Positions 23,296 through 35,456 are shown, counted from the first letter of the stretch. The stretch: DNA of 64,000 nucleotides from Bordetella hinzii LMG 13501 (GCF_001548475.1 NZ_LRUJ01000004.1:1-64000); one strand, 5' to 3'. Made by a program: numbers and translations. The notes: generated by a model from the sequence alone, not told the origin.

Positions 23296-24639
23296 ATGAG
23301 CCTGCCCGCCGACGATCTCTCCCCCTTCGCGGCACGCCGCCGCCGCGTCCTGGACTGGATGCAGGCCCAGGGCGGCGGCGTGGCCGTCCTCGCCACCGCG
23401 CCGCAGGCCATGCGCAACCGCGACGCCGACTATCCCTATCGCCACGACAGCGACTTCTATTACCTGACGGGCTTCATCGAACCCGAGGCCTGGCTGGTGC
23501 TGATCGCGGGCGCCAGTCCGCGCGCCGTGCTCTTTTGCCGCGCCCGCAACGAGGCGCATGAGATCTGGGAAGGCTTGCGTGTCGGCCCGGAGGCGGCCGC
23601 CGCGCGGTTCGGCATGGACGACGCCCATCCGGTGGACAGCCTGGACGAGCTGTTGCCCGAATGGCTGCTGGACCAGCCTTCGCTCTGGCTGTCGCAGACG
23701 GCCAGCGAGGCCACGAACAAGCGCATCCAGGCCTGGATGCAGGCCGCGCGCGGCCTGGGACGCAGCGGCGCCCGCCCGCCCTCGGCGCTGCGTGACCTCA
23801 ATCCGCTGCTGGCCGACATGCGCCTGGTCAAGGATGCCGCCGAGATCGCCTCCATGCGGCGCGCCGCGCGGATTTCGGCCGGCGCGCATGCGCGCGCCAT
23901 GCGCCATGTGCGGCCGGGCATGCGCGAATACGAACTGGAGGCCGAATTGCTGCATGAATTCCGCCGCCATGGCGCGCAGGGCGTGGCCTACAACAGTATC
24001 GTGGCCTCGGGCGCCAATGCCTGCATCCTGCATTACCAGGCCGGCGACGCCGAGCTGCGCGATGGCGAGCTGGTCCTGATCGATGCCGGCTGCGAGTACG
24101 ACAGCTATGCCTCGGATATCACCCGCACCTTCCCGGTCAATGGGCGCTACAGCGGCGCGCAGCGCGCCCTCTACGACCTGACGGCGGCGGCGCAGGAAGC
24201 GGCCGCGGCCGCCACCGCGCCGGGGCGCAGCTGGGACGACGGCCACCAGGCGGCGCTGCGGGTGCTGGCCCAGGGCATGCTGGACGAAAAACTGCTGCGC
24301 GGCAGCCTGGACGGGGTGCTGGAATCCGGCGCCTACACCCGCTTCTACATGCACCGCACCGGTCACTGGCTGGGGCTGGACGTCCACGATGTCGGCGACT
24401 ACCGCGCCGCGGCGCCCTCCCCCGGGGCGGCCCGCCCCTGGCGGACACTGGAGCCCGGCATGATGCTGACCATAGAGCCCGGCATCTATGTGCGCCGCGC
24501 CGACGACGTGCCGGCCCGGTTCTGGGATATTGGCATCCGCATCGAAGACGACGCCCTGGTCACCGAGACGGGCTGCGAACTGATCACCCGCGGCGTGCCT
24601 GTCGATGCACGGGAAATCGAAGCGCTGATGCGGGAATGA
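23296..24639 (+). CDS. pepP: Xaa-Pro aminopeptidase (aminopeptidase P)
   Basis: The 447-residue M24B metallopeptidase removes N-terminal residues preceding proline. The N-terminal AMP_N domain (FAARRRRVLDWM, RHDSDFYYLTGF) is followed by the creatinase/aminopeptidase fold with the dinuclear metal ligands in LVLIDAGCEYDSYASDITRTFP, the HRTGHWLGLDVHDVG histidines, GMMLTIEPGIYV and the final DIGIRIEDDALVT. Length is normal for PepP. It is divergent from the antiporter gene and is followed by a convergent small membrane gene. Confidence 0.95.
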   Translation: MSLPADDLSPFAARRRRVLDWMQAQGGGVAVLATAPQAMRNRDADYPYRHDSDFYYLTGFIEPEAWLVLIAGASPRAVLFCRARNEAHEIWEGLRVGPEAAAARFGMDDAHPVDSLDELLPEWLLDQPSLWLSQTASEATNKRIQAWMQAARGLGRSGARPPSALRDLNPLLADMRLVKDAAEIASMRRAARISAGAHARAMRHVRPGMREYELEAELLHEFRRHGAQGVAYNSIVASGANACILHYQAGDAELRDGELVLIDAGCEYDSYASDITRTFPVNGRYSGAQRALYDLTAAAQEAAAAATAPGRSWDDGHQAALRVLAQGMLDEKLLRGSLDGVLESGAYTRFYMHRTGHWLGLDVHDVGDYRAAAPSPGAARPWRTLEPGMMLTIEPGIYVRRADDVPARFWDIGIRIEDDALVTETGCELITRGVPVDAREIEALMRE

Positions 24640-24657
24640 CGGCCGGCGGCCCCGGCG

Positions 24658-25107
24658 CTAGAACACGTAGCCGTCGAGCCAGCCCATGGCCGTCCATACG
24701 TAGACCACCACCATGGCGACCGCGAGCATGGAAACGATGCCGCCGGCCAGGCAGGACAAGAGGGCGACCAGGACGGCGGGCCAGCCGGTGCGCGAGACCG
24801 GGCCCAGGCCGGGGTTGTAGCGCTGGTCGAATTTCTGGTCGGCCATGAGGCTGTAGACGGCGGCCTCGATGAAACCGGCGATCATGGGGATGAAGAGCAG
24901 GAAGAAGGCCGGGTTGTCCCACCACGAGTCGAAGGCCCGCGTGCCGGCCAGGCACAGGGCGGCATAAAGCGTCACGATCCAGGCATGGCGGCGCCCCAGA
25001 TACCAGCCCTGGGCGCCGACCACGCCCAGCAGACAGGCCAGCAGCCCCGCGACCACCTTGCTGCGCGGCGCGCGCGGCGGCGTTGCCAATGTCTGGGCCT
25101 GCGTCAT
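24658..25107 (-). CDS. TM2-domain-like membrane protein
   Basis: About 149 residues with four hydrophobic segments: VVAGLLACLLGVVGAQGWYLGRR, AWIVTLYAALCLAG, PAFFLLFIPMIAGFIEAAVYSL and the C-terminal VLVALLSCLAGGIVSMLAVAMVVVYVW. The GWYLGRRHAWIVTLY hairpin is typical of TM2 domains. The loop MADQKFDQRYNPGLGPV is a conserved feature of betaproteobacterial homologues as I recall them. No function is known. The second of two adjacent ATGs (25107) has the better spacing from a GGAGG ribosome site. Confidence 0.75.
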   Translation of the reverse strand: MTQAQTLATPPRAPRSKVVAGLLACLLGVVGAQGWYLGRRHAWIVTLYAALCLAGTRAFDSWWDNPAFFLLFIPMIAGFIEAAVYSLMADQKFDQRYNPGLGPVSRTGWPAVLVALLSCLAGGIVSMLAVAMVVVYVWTAMGWLDGYVF

Positions 25108-25201
25108 CATGAGCCTCCGGAGCGGGCGGGCGCGGCCCGCGGGTCGAGCCACATTCTAGGGCCGGCGCGCGGCAAGTTGAACCCCCGGTAAAATCCCGGC
25201 T

Positions 25202-26353
25202 ATGAATCTATCGGTGTATGACGTTGCGATCCTGGGGGCGGGGCCGGTGGGCCAGGCGCTGGCGCTGCTGCTGGCGCGCGCCTGGCCGCAGCCCGAACGC
25301 ATTGCGCTGCTGGCGGGCCAGCCCGTCCAGGCTCGGGCGCTGCCGGCCGCCGACCCGCGCGTGCTGGCGATGAACCACGGCAGCCGCGTCTTGCTCGAAA
25401 GCCTGGACGCCTGGCCCGCGCAGCATGCCGACATCCGCCACATCCATGTGTCACAGCGCGGCCGCCTGGGCCGCACCCTCATCGACAGCGAGGATTTCGG
25501 CGTGCCGCAGCTCGGCAGCGTCGTGCCCTATGCCGGGCTGCACGGCCGCCTGGCCGAGCGCGTGGCGCAAAGCGGCGTGACCGTCCTGAACGGCCCGGCG
25601 GCCAGCGTCCGCGCCCAGGGTCCGGACGGCGTCCTGCTGGCTCAGGGCGAGACCCGGCTGTCCTGCCGGATCGCCGTGCAATGCGACGGCGCCGGCGGCA
25701 CGGACCTGCGGCGCGATTACGGCCAGCATGCCGTCATCACCAGCGCGCGGGCCAGCCTGCCCCGCGCCGGCTGGGCCTGGGAACGCTTCACCTCCGAAGG
25801 GCCCCTGGCGCTGCTGCCGCATCCGCAGCTGCCCGACACCTATTCCGTGGTCTGGTGCGTGGCGCCGGCACGCGCCCAGGCGTTGGCCGCCCTGGACGAC
25901 ACGCAGTTTTCCGCCCAGCTGAGCGCCGCCTTCGGCCAGCGGCTGGGCCGGCTGCACAGCCAGGCCCCGCGCCACATCTTTCCCCTGGAGCTCAAGGCGC
26001 GCCACGCGCAGGCGCAGGGGCGTGTCGCCACCATAGGCAACGCCGCCCAGACCTTGCATCCCGTGGCCGGGCAAGGGCTGAACCTCGGCCTGCGCGATGC
26101 CGCGCAATTGGCCCAATCCCTGCAGGGCTGGCGCGACGGCGATGATCCGCGCGCCCGCCTGGCCGATTTTGCCCGCGCCCGCAGCGCCGACCGTTGGATC
26201 ACGGCCGGCCTGACCGACCTCATGCCGCGCGTCTTCGCCACCGGCCTGGCGCCGGTCGAGCATGCCTGCGGCCTGGCCCTGCTCGCCCTGGACCTGTCCT
26301 CGCCCCTGCGCGCGCCGCTGGCGCGCCATCTTCTGCAGGGGTTGCGCGTCTAG
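25202..26353 (+). CDS. ubiH: UbiH/UbiF/VisC-family FAD monooxygenase (ubiquinone hydroxylase)
   Basis: The 383-residue flavoprotein hydroxylates the ring of a ubiquinone precursor. Signatures are ILGAGPVGQALALLLA (FAD Rossmann), ADPRVLAMNHGSRVLLESL (UbiH DxR-AL-SSR-like), an LHGRLAER region, and GNAAQTLHPVAGQGLNLG with LRDAAQLA at the second FAD site. UbiH, UbiF and UbiI paralogues are hard to separate; UbiH (C6 ring position) is the best guess. It is followed by a 140-base gap and dusB. Confidence 0.88.
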   Translation: MNLSVYDVAILGAGPVGQALALLLARAWPQPERIALLAGQPVQARALPAADPRVLAMNHGSRVLLESLDAWPAQHADIRHIHVSQRGRLGRTLIDSEDFGVPQLGSVVPYAGLHGRLAERVAQSGVTVLNGPAASVRAQGPDGVLLAQGETRLSCRIAVQCDGAGGTDLRRDYGQHAVITSARASLPRAGWAWERFTSEGPLALLPHPQLPDTYSVVWCVAPARAQALAALDDTQFSAQLSAAFGQRLGRLHSQAPRHIFPLELKARHAQAQGRVATIGNAAQTLHPVAGQGLNLGLRDAAQLAQSLQGWRDGDDPRARLADFARARSADRWITAGLTDLMPRVFATGLAPVEHACGLALLALDLSSPLRAPLARHLLQGLRV

Positions 26354-26495
26354 GCTGTCCCAACGGGCGTGTTCTTCCCGAACGCCCTTCGCAATCGGCC
26401 TCTTCAGAGGGGTCTGGCGCCGCCGTTGCCTCCGGATTCATATTCCGCGGGGCCGGGCAAAACGGGGCCGGGCCCAAGACGGTTAAAATGTGAGC

Positions 26496-27521
26496 ATGCG
26501 CATCGGCCCCTGGTCTCTTTCCAACAACGTTTTCGTCGCCCCCATGGCCGGGGTGACGGATCGTCCTTTCCGCCAGCTCTGCAAGCGGCTGGGCGCGGGC
26601 TACGCTGTGTCCGAGATGGCCGCGAGCAACCCGCGCCTGTGGGACAGCGTCAAGACGTCGCGCCGGTTGAACCATGAAGGCGAGATGGCGCCCGTTTCGG
26701 TGCAGATCGCCGGCGCTGACCCCGAAATGATGGCCGAAGCCGCCGTGTTCAATGTGAACAAGGGCGCGCGCATCATCGATATCAACATGGGCTGCCCGGT
26801 CAAGAAGGTCTGCAACCTGGCCTCCGGCTCGGCGCTGCTGCGCCACGAGGATCTCATCGCCCGCATCCTGGATGCGGTGGTGGGCGCCTGCGCGCCGCTG
26901 GGCGTGCCGGTCACGCTCAAGACCCGCACCGGCTGGGACCGCGAAAGCCGCAATGCCCTGCGCGTGGCCCGGCTGGCCGAGCAAAGCGGCATCGCGGCCC
27001 TGACCCTGCACGGCCGCACCCGCTGCGACCTGTATGCCGGGCAGGCCGAATACGACACCATCCGGGCCGTCAAGGCCGAGATCGGCATTCCGGTCGTGGC
27101 CAACGGCGATATCGACAGCCCCGAAAAAGCCCGCCAGGTGCTCGACTACACCGGCGCGGACGCCGTGATGATAGGGCGCGCCGCGCAGGGCCGGCCCTGG
27201 ATTTTCCGCGAAATCGATCATTTCCTGCGCACCGGCCAGACGCTCGCCCCGCCCAGCCTCGCCGAGATGCGCGACCTGCTGCTCGAGCACCTGGACGATC
27301 ACTATCGTTTCTATGGCGAACATACCGGCGTGCGCACGGCGCGCAAGCACATCGGCTGGTATATCGACGTCCTGCCGGGCGCGCAGGCCTTCCGCGCCCG
27401 CATGAACCTCATCGACAACACCGCCGAGCAGTTCCGGGCGGTGGCCGACTGGTTCGATCACTCGCTTATGGGTGGCGGCAATCCAAGCCCTGCCGCCACC
27501 TCGAACTTGCTGGCGGCATGA
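26496..27521 (+). CDS. dusB: tRNA-dihydrouridine synthase B
   Basis: The 341-residue FMN enzyme reduces specific uridines in tRNA to dihydrouridine. It shows APMAGVTDRPFRQLCKRLGAG, IDINMGCPVKKV with the catalytic cysteine, LKTRTGWD, LHGRTR, VVANGDI and DAVMIGRAAQGRPW. The DusB type is supported by the immediately following fis gene, an order conserved from E. coli. I start at the ATG at 26496; a GTG six bases earlier is in frame but adds only two residues. The stop overlaps the first ATG of fis. Confidence 0.96.
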   Translation: MRIGPWSLSNNVFVAPMAGVTDRPFRQLCKRLGAGYAVSEMAASNPRLWDSVKTSRRLNHEGEMAPVSVQIAGADPEMMAEAAVFNVNKGARIIDINMGCPVKKVCNLASGSALLRHEDLIARILDAVVGACAPLGVPVTLKTRTGWDRESRNALRVARLAEQSGIAALTLHGRTRCDLYAGQAEYDTIRAVKAEIGIPVVANGDIDSPEKARQVLDYTGADAVMIGRAAQGRPWIFREIDHFLRTGQTLAPPSLAEMRDLLLEHLDDHYRFYGEHTGVRTARKHIGWYIDVLPGAQAFRARMNLIDNTAEQFRAVADWFDHSLMGGGNPSPAATSNLLAA

Positions 27522-27802
27522 GCGCCAGCCCCACCATAAAAATATCTGTACTCAAAACCAAAATGAGCAAAAAAGATGTCCTGGAAGAATGCGTGCGCGC
27601 CAGCCTGGAGCGCTATTTCGAAGACCTGGGTGATTCCGAGCCCCACGATATGTGGGACATGGTGATGCGCTGCGTCGAGCGCCCGGTCCTCGAAGTCGCC
27701 CTGGAACGAGCTGGCGGCAACCAGTCGCGCGCTTCCGAAATGCTGGGCATCACCCGCAATACGCTGCGCAAGAAACTGCTGGCGCACAACATCCAGCCCT
27801 GA
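27518..27802 (+). CDS. fis: Fis-family nucleoid-associated DNA-binding protein
   Basis: The C-terminal helix-turn-helix GGNQSRASEMLGITRNTLRKKL is a canonical Fis DNA-binding region, preceded by the dimer helices (PVLEVALERAGG). Fis bends DNA and controls rRNA promoters and recombination. An ATG at 27518 overlaps the dusB stop and gives 94 residues; a second ATG at 27563 gives 79 residues beginning MSKKDVLEECVRASLERYF, the family-typical N-terminus. Either may be used. The dusB-fis arrangement is conserved in proteobacteria. Confidence 0.93.
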   Translation: MSASPTIKISVLKTKMSKKDVLEECVRASLERYFEDLGDSEPHDMWDMVMRCVERPVLEVALERAGGNQSRASEMLGITRNTLRKKLLAHNIQP

Positions 27803-27867
27803 AGGGCGGATCGACGGATTTCCCTGTATCCGCGTCCCTCGCCGGACGCCCCTGACCCACCACCATC

Positions 27868-29456
<1,589 letters not shown>

Positions 29457-29457
<1 letters not shown>

Positions 29458-30002
29458 TGCGCGTCCTCGGCATCGACCCCGGCCTGCGCCGCACCGGCTT
29501 CGGTGTGATCGATGCCGAAGGCATGCGCCTGCGCTATGTGGCCAGCGGCACCATCGTGGTGCCGCCGGAGCTGGCGCTGGCGCAGCGCCTGAAGGTCATC
29601 CTCGACAATCTGCGCGAGGTGGCGCGCGAGACGCGGCCCGATGTGGCCGCGCTCGAAATCGTCTTCCTGAACGCCAATCCATCCTCCACCCTGCTGCTGG
29701 GCCATGCCCGCGGCGCGGCATTGTGCGCGCTGGCCGAAAGCGCGCTGGACGTGCACGAATACACGGCGCTGCAAATCAAGAAGTCCGTGGTCGGCACTGG
29801 CCGCGCGGCCAAGGAACAGGTGCAGATGATGGTCCAGCACCTGCTGTCACTGGACGGCACGCCCGCGCCCGACTCCGCCGATGCGCTGGCCTGCGCCATC
29901 TGCCACGCCCATACCGGGCCGCTGCAAAGCCGCCTGGCGCCCCTGTCCACCGTCTCGCGCACGGGCAAGGCGCGGGTGCGCAACGGGCGCCTGCTGGGCT
30001 GA
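29457..30002 (+). CDS. ruvC: Crossover junction endodeoxyribonuclease RuvC
   Basis: The 181-residue Holliday-junction resolvase shows the RuvC RNase H-like fold with catalytic acids in [13 protein letters not shown] (D7), [12 protein letters not shown] (glutamate), and the C-terminal [15 protein letters not shown] (aspartates). Mg2+-dependent dimers cut junctions processed by RuvAB. Its ATG overlaps the purH stop (TGATG). ruvA follows after 65 bases. Confidence 0.97.
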
Positions 30003-30067
30003 GCGTATAGAATCGCGCCATCGGGGCCGACCCACCGGCGCCCCCCTCTTCAGGCAAGATTCTCCCC

Positions 30068-30640
30068 ATGATAGGTCGCATCACCGGAACCCTGATCGAA
30101 AAAGCGCCGCCCGTGGTCTGCGTGGACGTCAACGGCGTAGGCTATGAGATCGACGTGCCCATGAGCACGCTGTACGCGCTGCCGGACAATGGCGCGCGCG
30201 TCACGCTCTTCACGCACCTGGTGGTGCGCGAGGACGCGCATCTGCTCTATGGTTTCGGCACCCCCAGCGAGCGCGCCGCCTTCCGCGAGCTGATCAAGGT
30301 CAGCGGCATCGGCGCGCGCACCGCGCTGGCCGTGCTGTCCGGCATGTCGGTGGCCGAACTCTCGCAGGCCATCACGCTGCAGGAAAGCGGCCGGCTGACC
30401 CGCGTGCCCGGCATCGGCAAGAAAACGGCCGAACGCCTGCTGCTGGAGATGCGCGGCAAACTGGGCGCCGACATCGGCGCCACCCCGCATGCCGTGCCCG
30501 ACAGCCAGGGCGACATCCTCAACGCGCTGGTCGCCCTGGGCTACTCGGAGAAAGAATCGCTGGCCGCGCTCAAGACGCTGCCCGAGGGCGTCGGCGTCTC
30601 CGATGGCATCCGCCAGGCGCTCAAGGCGCTGGCGCGCTAG
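30068..30640 (+). CDS. ruvA: Holliday junction DNA helicase subunit RuvA
   Basis: The 190-residue product binds four-way junctions and loads RuvB. It has the N-terminal OB fold ([28 protein letters not shown]), two helix-hairpin-helix motifs ([16 protein letters not shown] and [16 protein letters not shown]) and the C-terminal RuvB-contact helix domain ([18 protein letters not shown]). It ends the plus-strand run; ruvB lies nearly 2 kb away beyond two minus-strand genes. Confidence 0.97.
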   Translation: MIGRITGTLIEKAPPVVCVDVNGVGYEIDVPMSTLYALPDNGARVTLFTHLVVREDAHLLYGFGTPSERAAFRELIKVSGIGARTALAVLSGMSVAELSQAITLQESGRLTRVPGIGKKTAERLLLEMRGKLGADIGATPHAVPDSQGDILNALVALGYSEKESLAALKTLPEGVGVSDGIRQALKALAR

Positions 30641-30655
30641 GCGCGCCGGGCAGCC

Positions 30656-31414
30656 TTACTGGAACTGCACGCTCTCGTACTCGGTGACATACACCCCGCC
30701 AGTCGTCTTGCTGCTTAACCCCAGCGCCAGCTTGTAGTCCACCAGCCAGCCGTAGACCACTTCGCGCTGCGTGACGGCATTCTCGTTGGCATCGACGCAG
30801 GTCATGTCGATGGCCTGACCTGCCAAGCCGGGCAGCAGCTTGCTGGCCGGATAGGCGGCGCCCGTCCTGCATACGCGCAACCACGGCCGTCCCGTGTCCA
30901 GGGGGTCCTTGGTGCCCTCGCGGAACTCGAAACGGTACTCGCTGTTCTCCTTCACATCGGCCAGGCTGTCCCAGGCCTTGGCCGCGCGCGAATAGCGCGG
31001 CGGCGCGGTCATTGCCCGGCTCGGAATGGCGCTCTGGACGCCCAGGGCCACCGCGCCGTGGTAGACCGCGGCAAAGAACCGGTTGACCAACAGGCCGTTG
31101 GCCTCGTTCTTGCCGATCTGGCGCAGCATGCCATCATCCCGGTCGTTGATGAAAATGGTCTCGAAGACCAGCTTGTCTTCCGGCTTTTTCTTGTCGAAGC
31201 TGGACCCCTTGACCACGGCGCGCTTGAAGGGATAGGGATCGGCGCCCGGCGGCTTGATCAGCGCCTGGGTGGCCACAGGCAATGCAGCATAGGAAAACGT
31301 ATTGGCGGAATAGCCTTCCGGGTCGGTCGTCATGGGCTGGACTTTCATATTGCCCGCGCAACCGCTCAACGCAACACTGGCCGCGACCGCGGCCAGGCGA
31401 AGCTTGTGATGCAT
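30656..31414 (-). CDS. Predicted lipoprotein of unknown function
   Basis: About 252 residues with a lipoprotein signal peptide and lipobox LSGC (C19); the residue after the cysteine is alanine, compatible with outer-membrane sorting. The mature part has mixed alpha/beta composition with stretches such as KLVFETIFINDRDDG and GLLVNRFFAAVYHG, and no motif I recognise. AGAGG precedes the ATG at 31414. The gene sits between ruvA and ruvB on the opposite strand. I cannot assign a function. Confidence 0.7.
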   Translation of the reverse strand: MHHKLRLAAVAASVALSGCAGNMKVQPMTTDPEGYSANTFSYAALPVATQALIKPPGADPYPFKRAVVKGSSFDKKKPEDKLVFETIFINDRDDGMLRQIGKNEANGLLVNRFFAAVYHGAVALGVQSAIPSRAMTAPPRYSRAAKAWDSLADVKENSEYRFEFREGTKDPLDTGRPWLRVCRTGAAYPASKLLPGLAGQAIDMTCVDANENAVTQREVVYGWLVDYKLALGLSSKTTGGVYVTEYESVQFQ

Positions 31415-31510
31415 CACCAAGCACCTCTGGATTTGACGAAAGTGGGAAGCCCGGCGGCGAGAACCGCCCCGGGTAAGGCTCAAACGGGAAAAATCAGGCA
31501 GGCGATCATA

Positions 31511-32428
31511 CTACTGTCGCGCCAGGTAGGCCGGCGCGACGGCCTCCAGCGCCGTGGGCACCAGGCGCAGGGCCGGATCCAGCGGGCCGCTGGCGATGTT
31601 GTCGCGCGATAGCGAATCCAGGTTGTCGCGTGAAATCAGGGGTTCGCCCGGCAGGCACTCCAGCACGGCGGCCTGCAGGCGGGCCAGCGCGCCCGGCAAG
31701 CCCATGACCGGCCGCGGATGGCCGCTCCACAGGGCGCAGCGGCCGGCCAGCTCGGCCAGCGTGTAGATCTCGGGCCCGGCCAGTTCATGGCAGGCGCCGG
31801 CGGCCTCGGGGTCGCGCAACACGGTCGAGATGACCTGGGCGACATCGCCGACATAGACCGGCTGCACCCGGCTGCGGGCGCCCGGCACCATGAGCACCGG
31901 CAGCCAGCGCGCTAGACGCGCGAACAGATTGGTGAAATTGTCCTCCGGCCCGAACACCACCGAAGGACGCAGTATCGTCCAGCCCGGATGGGCGGCCTGG
32001 GCGTAGGCCTCGCGGATGGCGGCCTCGCCATCGCCCTTGGATCGGGCGTACATGCTGGGACCGTTGCTGTCGGCGCCCAGGGCGCTCACATGGACCAGCC
32101 GCCGCACCCCCTGGCGCAGGCAGGCCTGGGCCAGGCGCCGCGGCAGTTCGACATGCGCACGCGCGAAGCCCCCGCCATAAGGCCGGCCGCGGCCGCCATG
32201 CAGGATGCCCACCAGGTTGACCGCGGCATCGCAATCCCGCAGCAAGGCGTCCAGAACCGCGTCGTCGTGGACGTCGCGCTCCAGCACGGTGACGGTGGGC
32301 AGCACCAGCAGCTCGCGGCCATGGGCCAGCCGGCGCGTGGGCACGCGGACGCGATGCCCGGCGCGCGCCAGTCGCGCCGCCACCCGGCGGCCGATGAAGC
32401 CCGTGCCACCCATGACCAGGATACGCAT
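31511..32428 (-). CDS. NAD(P)-binding SDR protein, complex I NDUFA9-like family
   Basis: The 305-residue product starts directly with an atypical-SDR Rossmann motif ([27 protein letters not shown] binds the dinucleotide). It shows [36 protein letters not shown] (active-site region with Y-x3-K), and [19 protein letters not shown]. The last stretch is typical of NDUFA9-like proteins found near bacterial respiratory or quinone genes. The catalytic YxxxK is retained, so it may be an active oxidoreductase or epimerase. It lies head to head with ruvB. Confidence 0.85.
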   Translation of the reverse strand: MRILVMGGTGFIGRRVAARLARAGHRVRVPTRRLAHGRELLVLPTVTVLERDVHDDAVLDALLRDCDAAVNLVGILHGGRGRPYGGGFARAHVELPRRLAQACLRQGVRRLVHVSALGADSNGPSMYARSKGDGEAAIREAYAQAAHPGWTILRPSVVFGPEDNFTNLFARLARWLPVLMVPGARSRVQPVYVGDVAQVISTVLRDPEAAGACHELAGPEIYTLAELAGRCALWSGHPRPVMGLPGALARLQAAVLECLPGEPLISRDNLDSLSRDNIASGPLDPALRLVPTALEAVAPAYLARQ

Positions 32429-32555
32429 ATCACCGCCCTCCCCGCTGTCTTCCCGGCATTCTGCCCCGCCCGGCGGCTCTACCGCAAGCCGCTGGAGCCC
32501 GGCGGCCGGACATGGGACAATGCTGTACAAGCAACCAGTTCCGGCGCTTTCATCC

Positions 32556-33623
32556 ATGGCAATCCAGTCCGATTCGCTCTCCTCCCGCCCCGATGCCCAC
32601 CGCCTGGTGACACCGGCGCCTGTCTCGCCCAACGAAGAGTCCATCGAGCGCGCCCTGCGGCCCAAGGCCCTGCAGGAGTACGTGGGGCAGCAGCGCGCGC
32701 GCGAGCAGCTGGAGATCTTCATCGCGGCGGCGCGCAAGCGCGGCGAGTCGCTGGATCACGTCCTGCTGTTCGGCCCGCCGGGCCTGGGCAAGACCACCCT
32801 GGCCCACATCATCGCCCACGAGATGGGCGTGCAGCTGCGCCAGACCTCCGGCCCCGTGCTGGAGCGCCCCGGCGACCTGGCCGCGCTGCTGACCAATCTT
32901 GAACGCAACGACGTGCTCTTCATCGACGAAATCCACCGCCTCTCGCCGGTCGTCGAAGAAATCCTCTACCCGGCGCTCGAAGACTTCCAGATCGATATCC
33001 TGATCGGCGAAGGGCCGGCCGCGCGCAGCGTCAAGCTCGATCTGCAGCCGTTCACGCTGGTGGGCGCGACCACGCGCGCGGGCATGCTCACCAACCCGCT
33101 GCGCGACCGCTTCGGCATCGTCTCGCGCCTGGAGTTCTACAACACGGACGACCTGGCCAGCATCGTCACGCGCAGCGCCAGCCTGCTCAATGCCGACATC
33201 ACCGCCGACGGCGCGCGCGAGGTCGCCCGCCGCGCGCGCGGCACGCCGCGCATCGCCAACCGGCTGCTGCGCCGGGTGCGCGACTACGCCGAAGTCAAGG
33301 CCAACGGGCGCATCGACACCGAGGCCGCCAGCCAGGCCCTGGCCATGCTCGAAGTCGACCCCCAGGGCCTGGACCTCATGGACCGCAAGCTGCTGGAAGC
33401 CATCGTGCATAAATTCGATGGCGGCCCGGTGGGCGTGGACAGCCTGGCCGCGGCCATCGGCGAAGAGCGCGACACCATCGAAGACGTGATCGAGCCCTAT
33501 CTGATCCAGCACGGCTATCTGCAGCGCACGCCGCGCGGCCGCATGGCGACCCAAACCACCTGGCGCCACCTGGGCCTGCAGCCTCCGGCCGGCAGCCAGG
33601 CGGCCTCGGGCGAGCTGTTCTAG
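32556..33623 (+). CDS. ruvB: Holliday junction branch migration ATPase RuvB
   Basis: The 355-residue AAA+ motor shows [17 protein letters not shown], Walker [18 protein letters not shown], Walker [16 protein letters not shown], sensor 1 [18 protein letters not shown], the arginine finger region and a winged helix C-terminus ([15 protein letters not shown]). I start at the ATG at 32556 ([12 protein letters not shown]). In many bacteria ruvAB are adjacent; here ruvB is separated from ruvCA by two antisense genes. Confidence 0.97.
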   Translation: MAIQSDSLSSRPDAHRLVTPAPVSPNEESIERALRPKALQEYVGQQRAREQLEIFIAAARKRGESLDHVLLFGPPGLGKTTLAHIIAHEMGVQLRQTSGPVLERPGDLAALLTNLERNDVLFIDEIHRLSPVVEEILYPALEDFQIDILIGEGPAARSVKLDLQPFTLVGATTRAGMLTNPLRDRFGIVSRLEFYNTDDLASIVTRSASLLNADITADGAREVARRARGTPRIANRLLRRVRDYAEVKANGRIDTEAASQALAMLEVDPQGLDLMDRKLLEAIVHKFDGGPVGVDSLAAAIGEERDTIEDVIEPYLIQHGYLQRTPRGRMATQTTWRHLGLQPPAGSQAASGELF

Positions 33624-33635
33624 CGCTGGCCGGCC

Positions 33636-35456
33636 CTAGCGGGGCCGGGCCACGCAGCGCAGGATTTCCTCGCCATAGGCTTCGAGCTTGCGCGCGCCCA
33701 CGCCGCTGATGTGGCCCAGGGCCTCGTGGGTGTCAGGCAGGGCCAGGGCGATTTCGCGCAGCGTCGCATCATGGAAGATCACATAGGCCGGCACGCCGTG
33801 ATTGCGCGCCACCTCGGCACGCCAGCCGCGCAAGGCCTCGAAAACCGGCATGCGGTCGGCCGGCAGATCGATGACCGGCGCCTTGGCCCGCGTGCCGCCG
33901 CGGCTGCGGGGTTTTTTCTCGGATTCGCGGCGCAGCATTAATTGCATCTCGCCGCGCAGCACCGCCCGGCTGTCCTCTGTGAGCGCCAGCGTGCCATAGC
34001 CTTCGTGGTCCACCATGAGCAGGCCCTTGGCGAGCAGTTGGCGCAAGACCCCGCGCCAGGCGGTTTCCGACAGGTCCGCCCCCACGCCGAAAACGCTGAG
34101 CGACTCGTGATCGTGCTGGCGCGTTCGATCGCTGCTCTTGCCGCGCAGGATGTCGATGATATGGCCCGCGCCATAGCGCTGGCCGCGCTCCTTGCCCAGG
34201 CGGTAGATGGCCGAAAGCGCTTTCTGCGCGGCCACCGTGCCGTCCCAGGCTTCGGGAGGCTCCAGACAGACATCGCAATTGCCACAAGCCGTGATGGTCT
34301 GGCCGAAATAGGCCAGCAGGCGCACCCGGCGGCACTCCACCGTCTCGCACAGGCCCAGCATGGCGTCGAGCTGCTGGCCCAGGCGGCGCCGGTAGCTCTC
34401 GTCGCCGGGCGACTCGTCGATCATGCGGCGCTGCTGCACCACATCCTGCAGGCCGTAGGCCAGCCAAGCCGTGGCGGGCAGGCCGTCGCGGCCGGCCCGG
34501 CCGGTTTCCTGGTAATAGCCCTCCACCGACTTGGGCAGGTCGATATGCGCGACGAAGCGGACGTCGGGCTTGTCGATCCCCATGCCGAAGGCGATGGTCG
34601 CCACCATGACCACGCCATCCTCGCGCAGAAAGCGCGCCTGGTTGCCGGCCCGGACCTGGGCGCTGAGGCCAGCATGATAGGGCAAGGCGTTGACGCCCTG
34701 GCTGCACAGGAACTCGGCGGTTTCTTCGACCCGGGCGCGCGACAGGCAATAGACCACGCCCGAATCGCCCTCGTGCTCGCTGCGGATCAGGTCCAGCAAC
34801 TGTCGGCGCACCTCGTTTTTCTCGACGATGCGGTAGCGGATATTGGGACGGTCGAAGCTCGCCACGAAATGGCGCGCCTGGTCCAGCGCCAGGCGCTGGG
34901 CGATCTCGCTGCGCGTGGCCGCGGTGGCCGTGGCCGTCAGCGCGATGCGCGGCACCTCCGGCCAGCGCTCATGCAGCATGGACAGGCCCAGGTATTCCGG
35001 CCGGAAGTCATGCCCCCATTGCGATACGCAGTGCGCCTCGTCGATGGCGAACAGGGCGATGCGGCCGCGCTCCAGCAATTGCAGGCAGCGGTCGGTCAAC
35101 AGCCTCTCGGGCGCCACGTAGAGCAGGTCCAGCTCGCCGGCGACAAAGGCGCGTTCGACCTCGCGGACCTGCTGCCATTCCTGGGTGGAGTTCAGGAAGG
35201 CGGCGCGCACGCCCAGCTCGGTCAGGGCGTCGACCTGGTCCTGCATGAGGGCGATCAACGGCGAGACGACAATGCCGGTACCCTCGCGCACCAGCGCAGG
35301 CACTTGATAACAAAGCGATTTGCCGCCGCCGGTCGGCATCAGCACCAGCGCGTCGCCACCGCCGATGACATGCTCGACAATGGCTTGCTGGTCGCCACGA
35401 AAGGATTCGTATCCGAAGACGCGCTGCAACACGCCAAGCGCGCGGGGATCAGACAT
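33636..35456 (-). CDS. recQ: ATP-dependent DNA helicase RecQ
   Basis: The 606-residue SF2 helicase acts in RecF-pathway recombination and fork repair. Motifs: motif 0/I ([33 protein letters not shown]), DEAH ([15 protein letters not shown] with the aromatic-rich loop), motif V/VI ([27 protein letters not shown]). The zinc-binding cysteines follow in [11 protein letters not shown] and CGNCDVC, then a winged-helix RQC and a C-terminal HRDC domain ([15 protein letters not shown] to LEAYGEEIL). Length is normal. It is convergent with ruvB. Confidence 0.96.
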   Translation of the reverse strand: MSDPRALGVLQRVFGYESFRGDQQAIVEHVIGGGDALVLMPTGGGKSLCYQVPALVREGTGIVVSPLIALMQDQVDALTELGVRAAFLNSTQEWQQVREVERAFVAGELDLLYVAPERLLTDRCLQLLERGRIALFAIDEAHCVSQWGHDFRPEYLGLSMLHERWPEVPRIALTATATAATRSEIAQRLALDQARHFVASFDRPNIRYRIVEKNEVRRQLLDLIRSEHEGDSGVVYCLSRARVEETAEFLCSQGVNALPYHAGLSAQVRAGNQARFLREDGVVMVATIAFGMGIDKPDVRFVAHIDLPKSVEGYYQETGRAGRDGLPATAWLAYGLQDVVQQRRMIDESPGDESYRRRLGQQLDAMLGLCETVECRRVRLLAYFGQTITACGNCDVCLEPPEAWDGTVAAQKALSAIYRLGKERGQRYGAGHIIDILRGKSSDRTRQHDHESLSVFGVGADLSETAWRGVLRQLLAKGLLMVDHEGYGTLALTEDSRAVLRGEMQLMLRRESEKKPRSRGGTRAKAPVIDLPADRMPVFEALRGWRAEVARNHGVPAYVIFHDATLREIALALPDTHEALGHISGVGARKLEAYGEEILRCVARPR

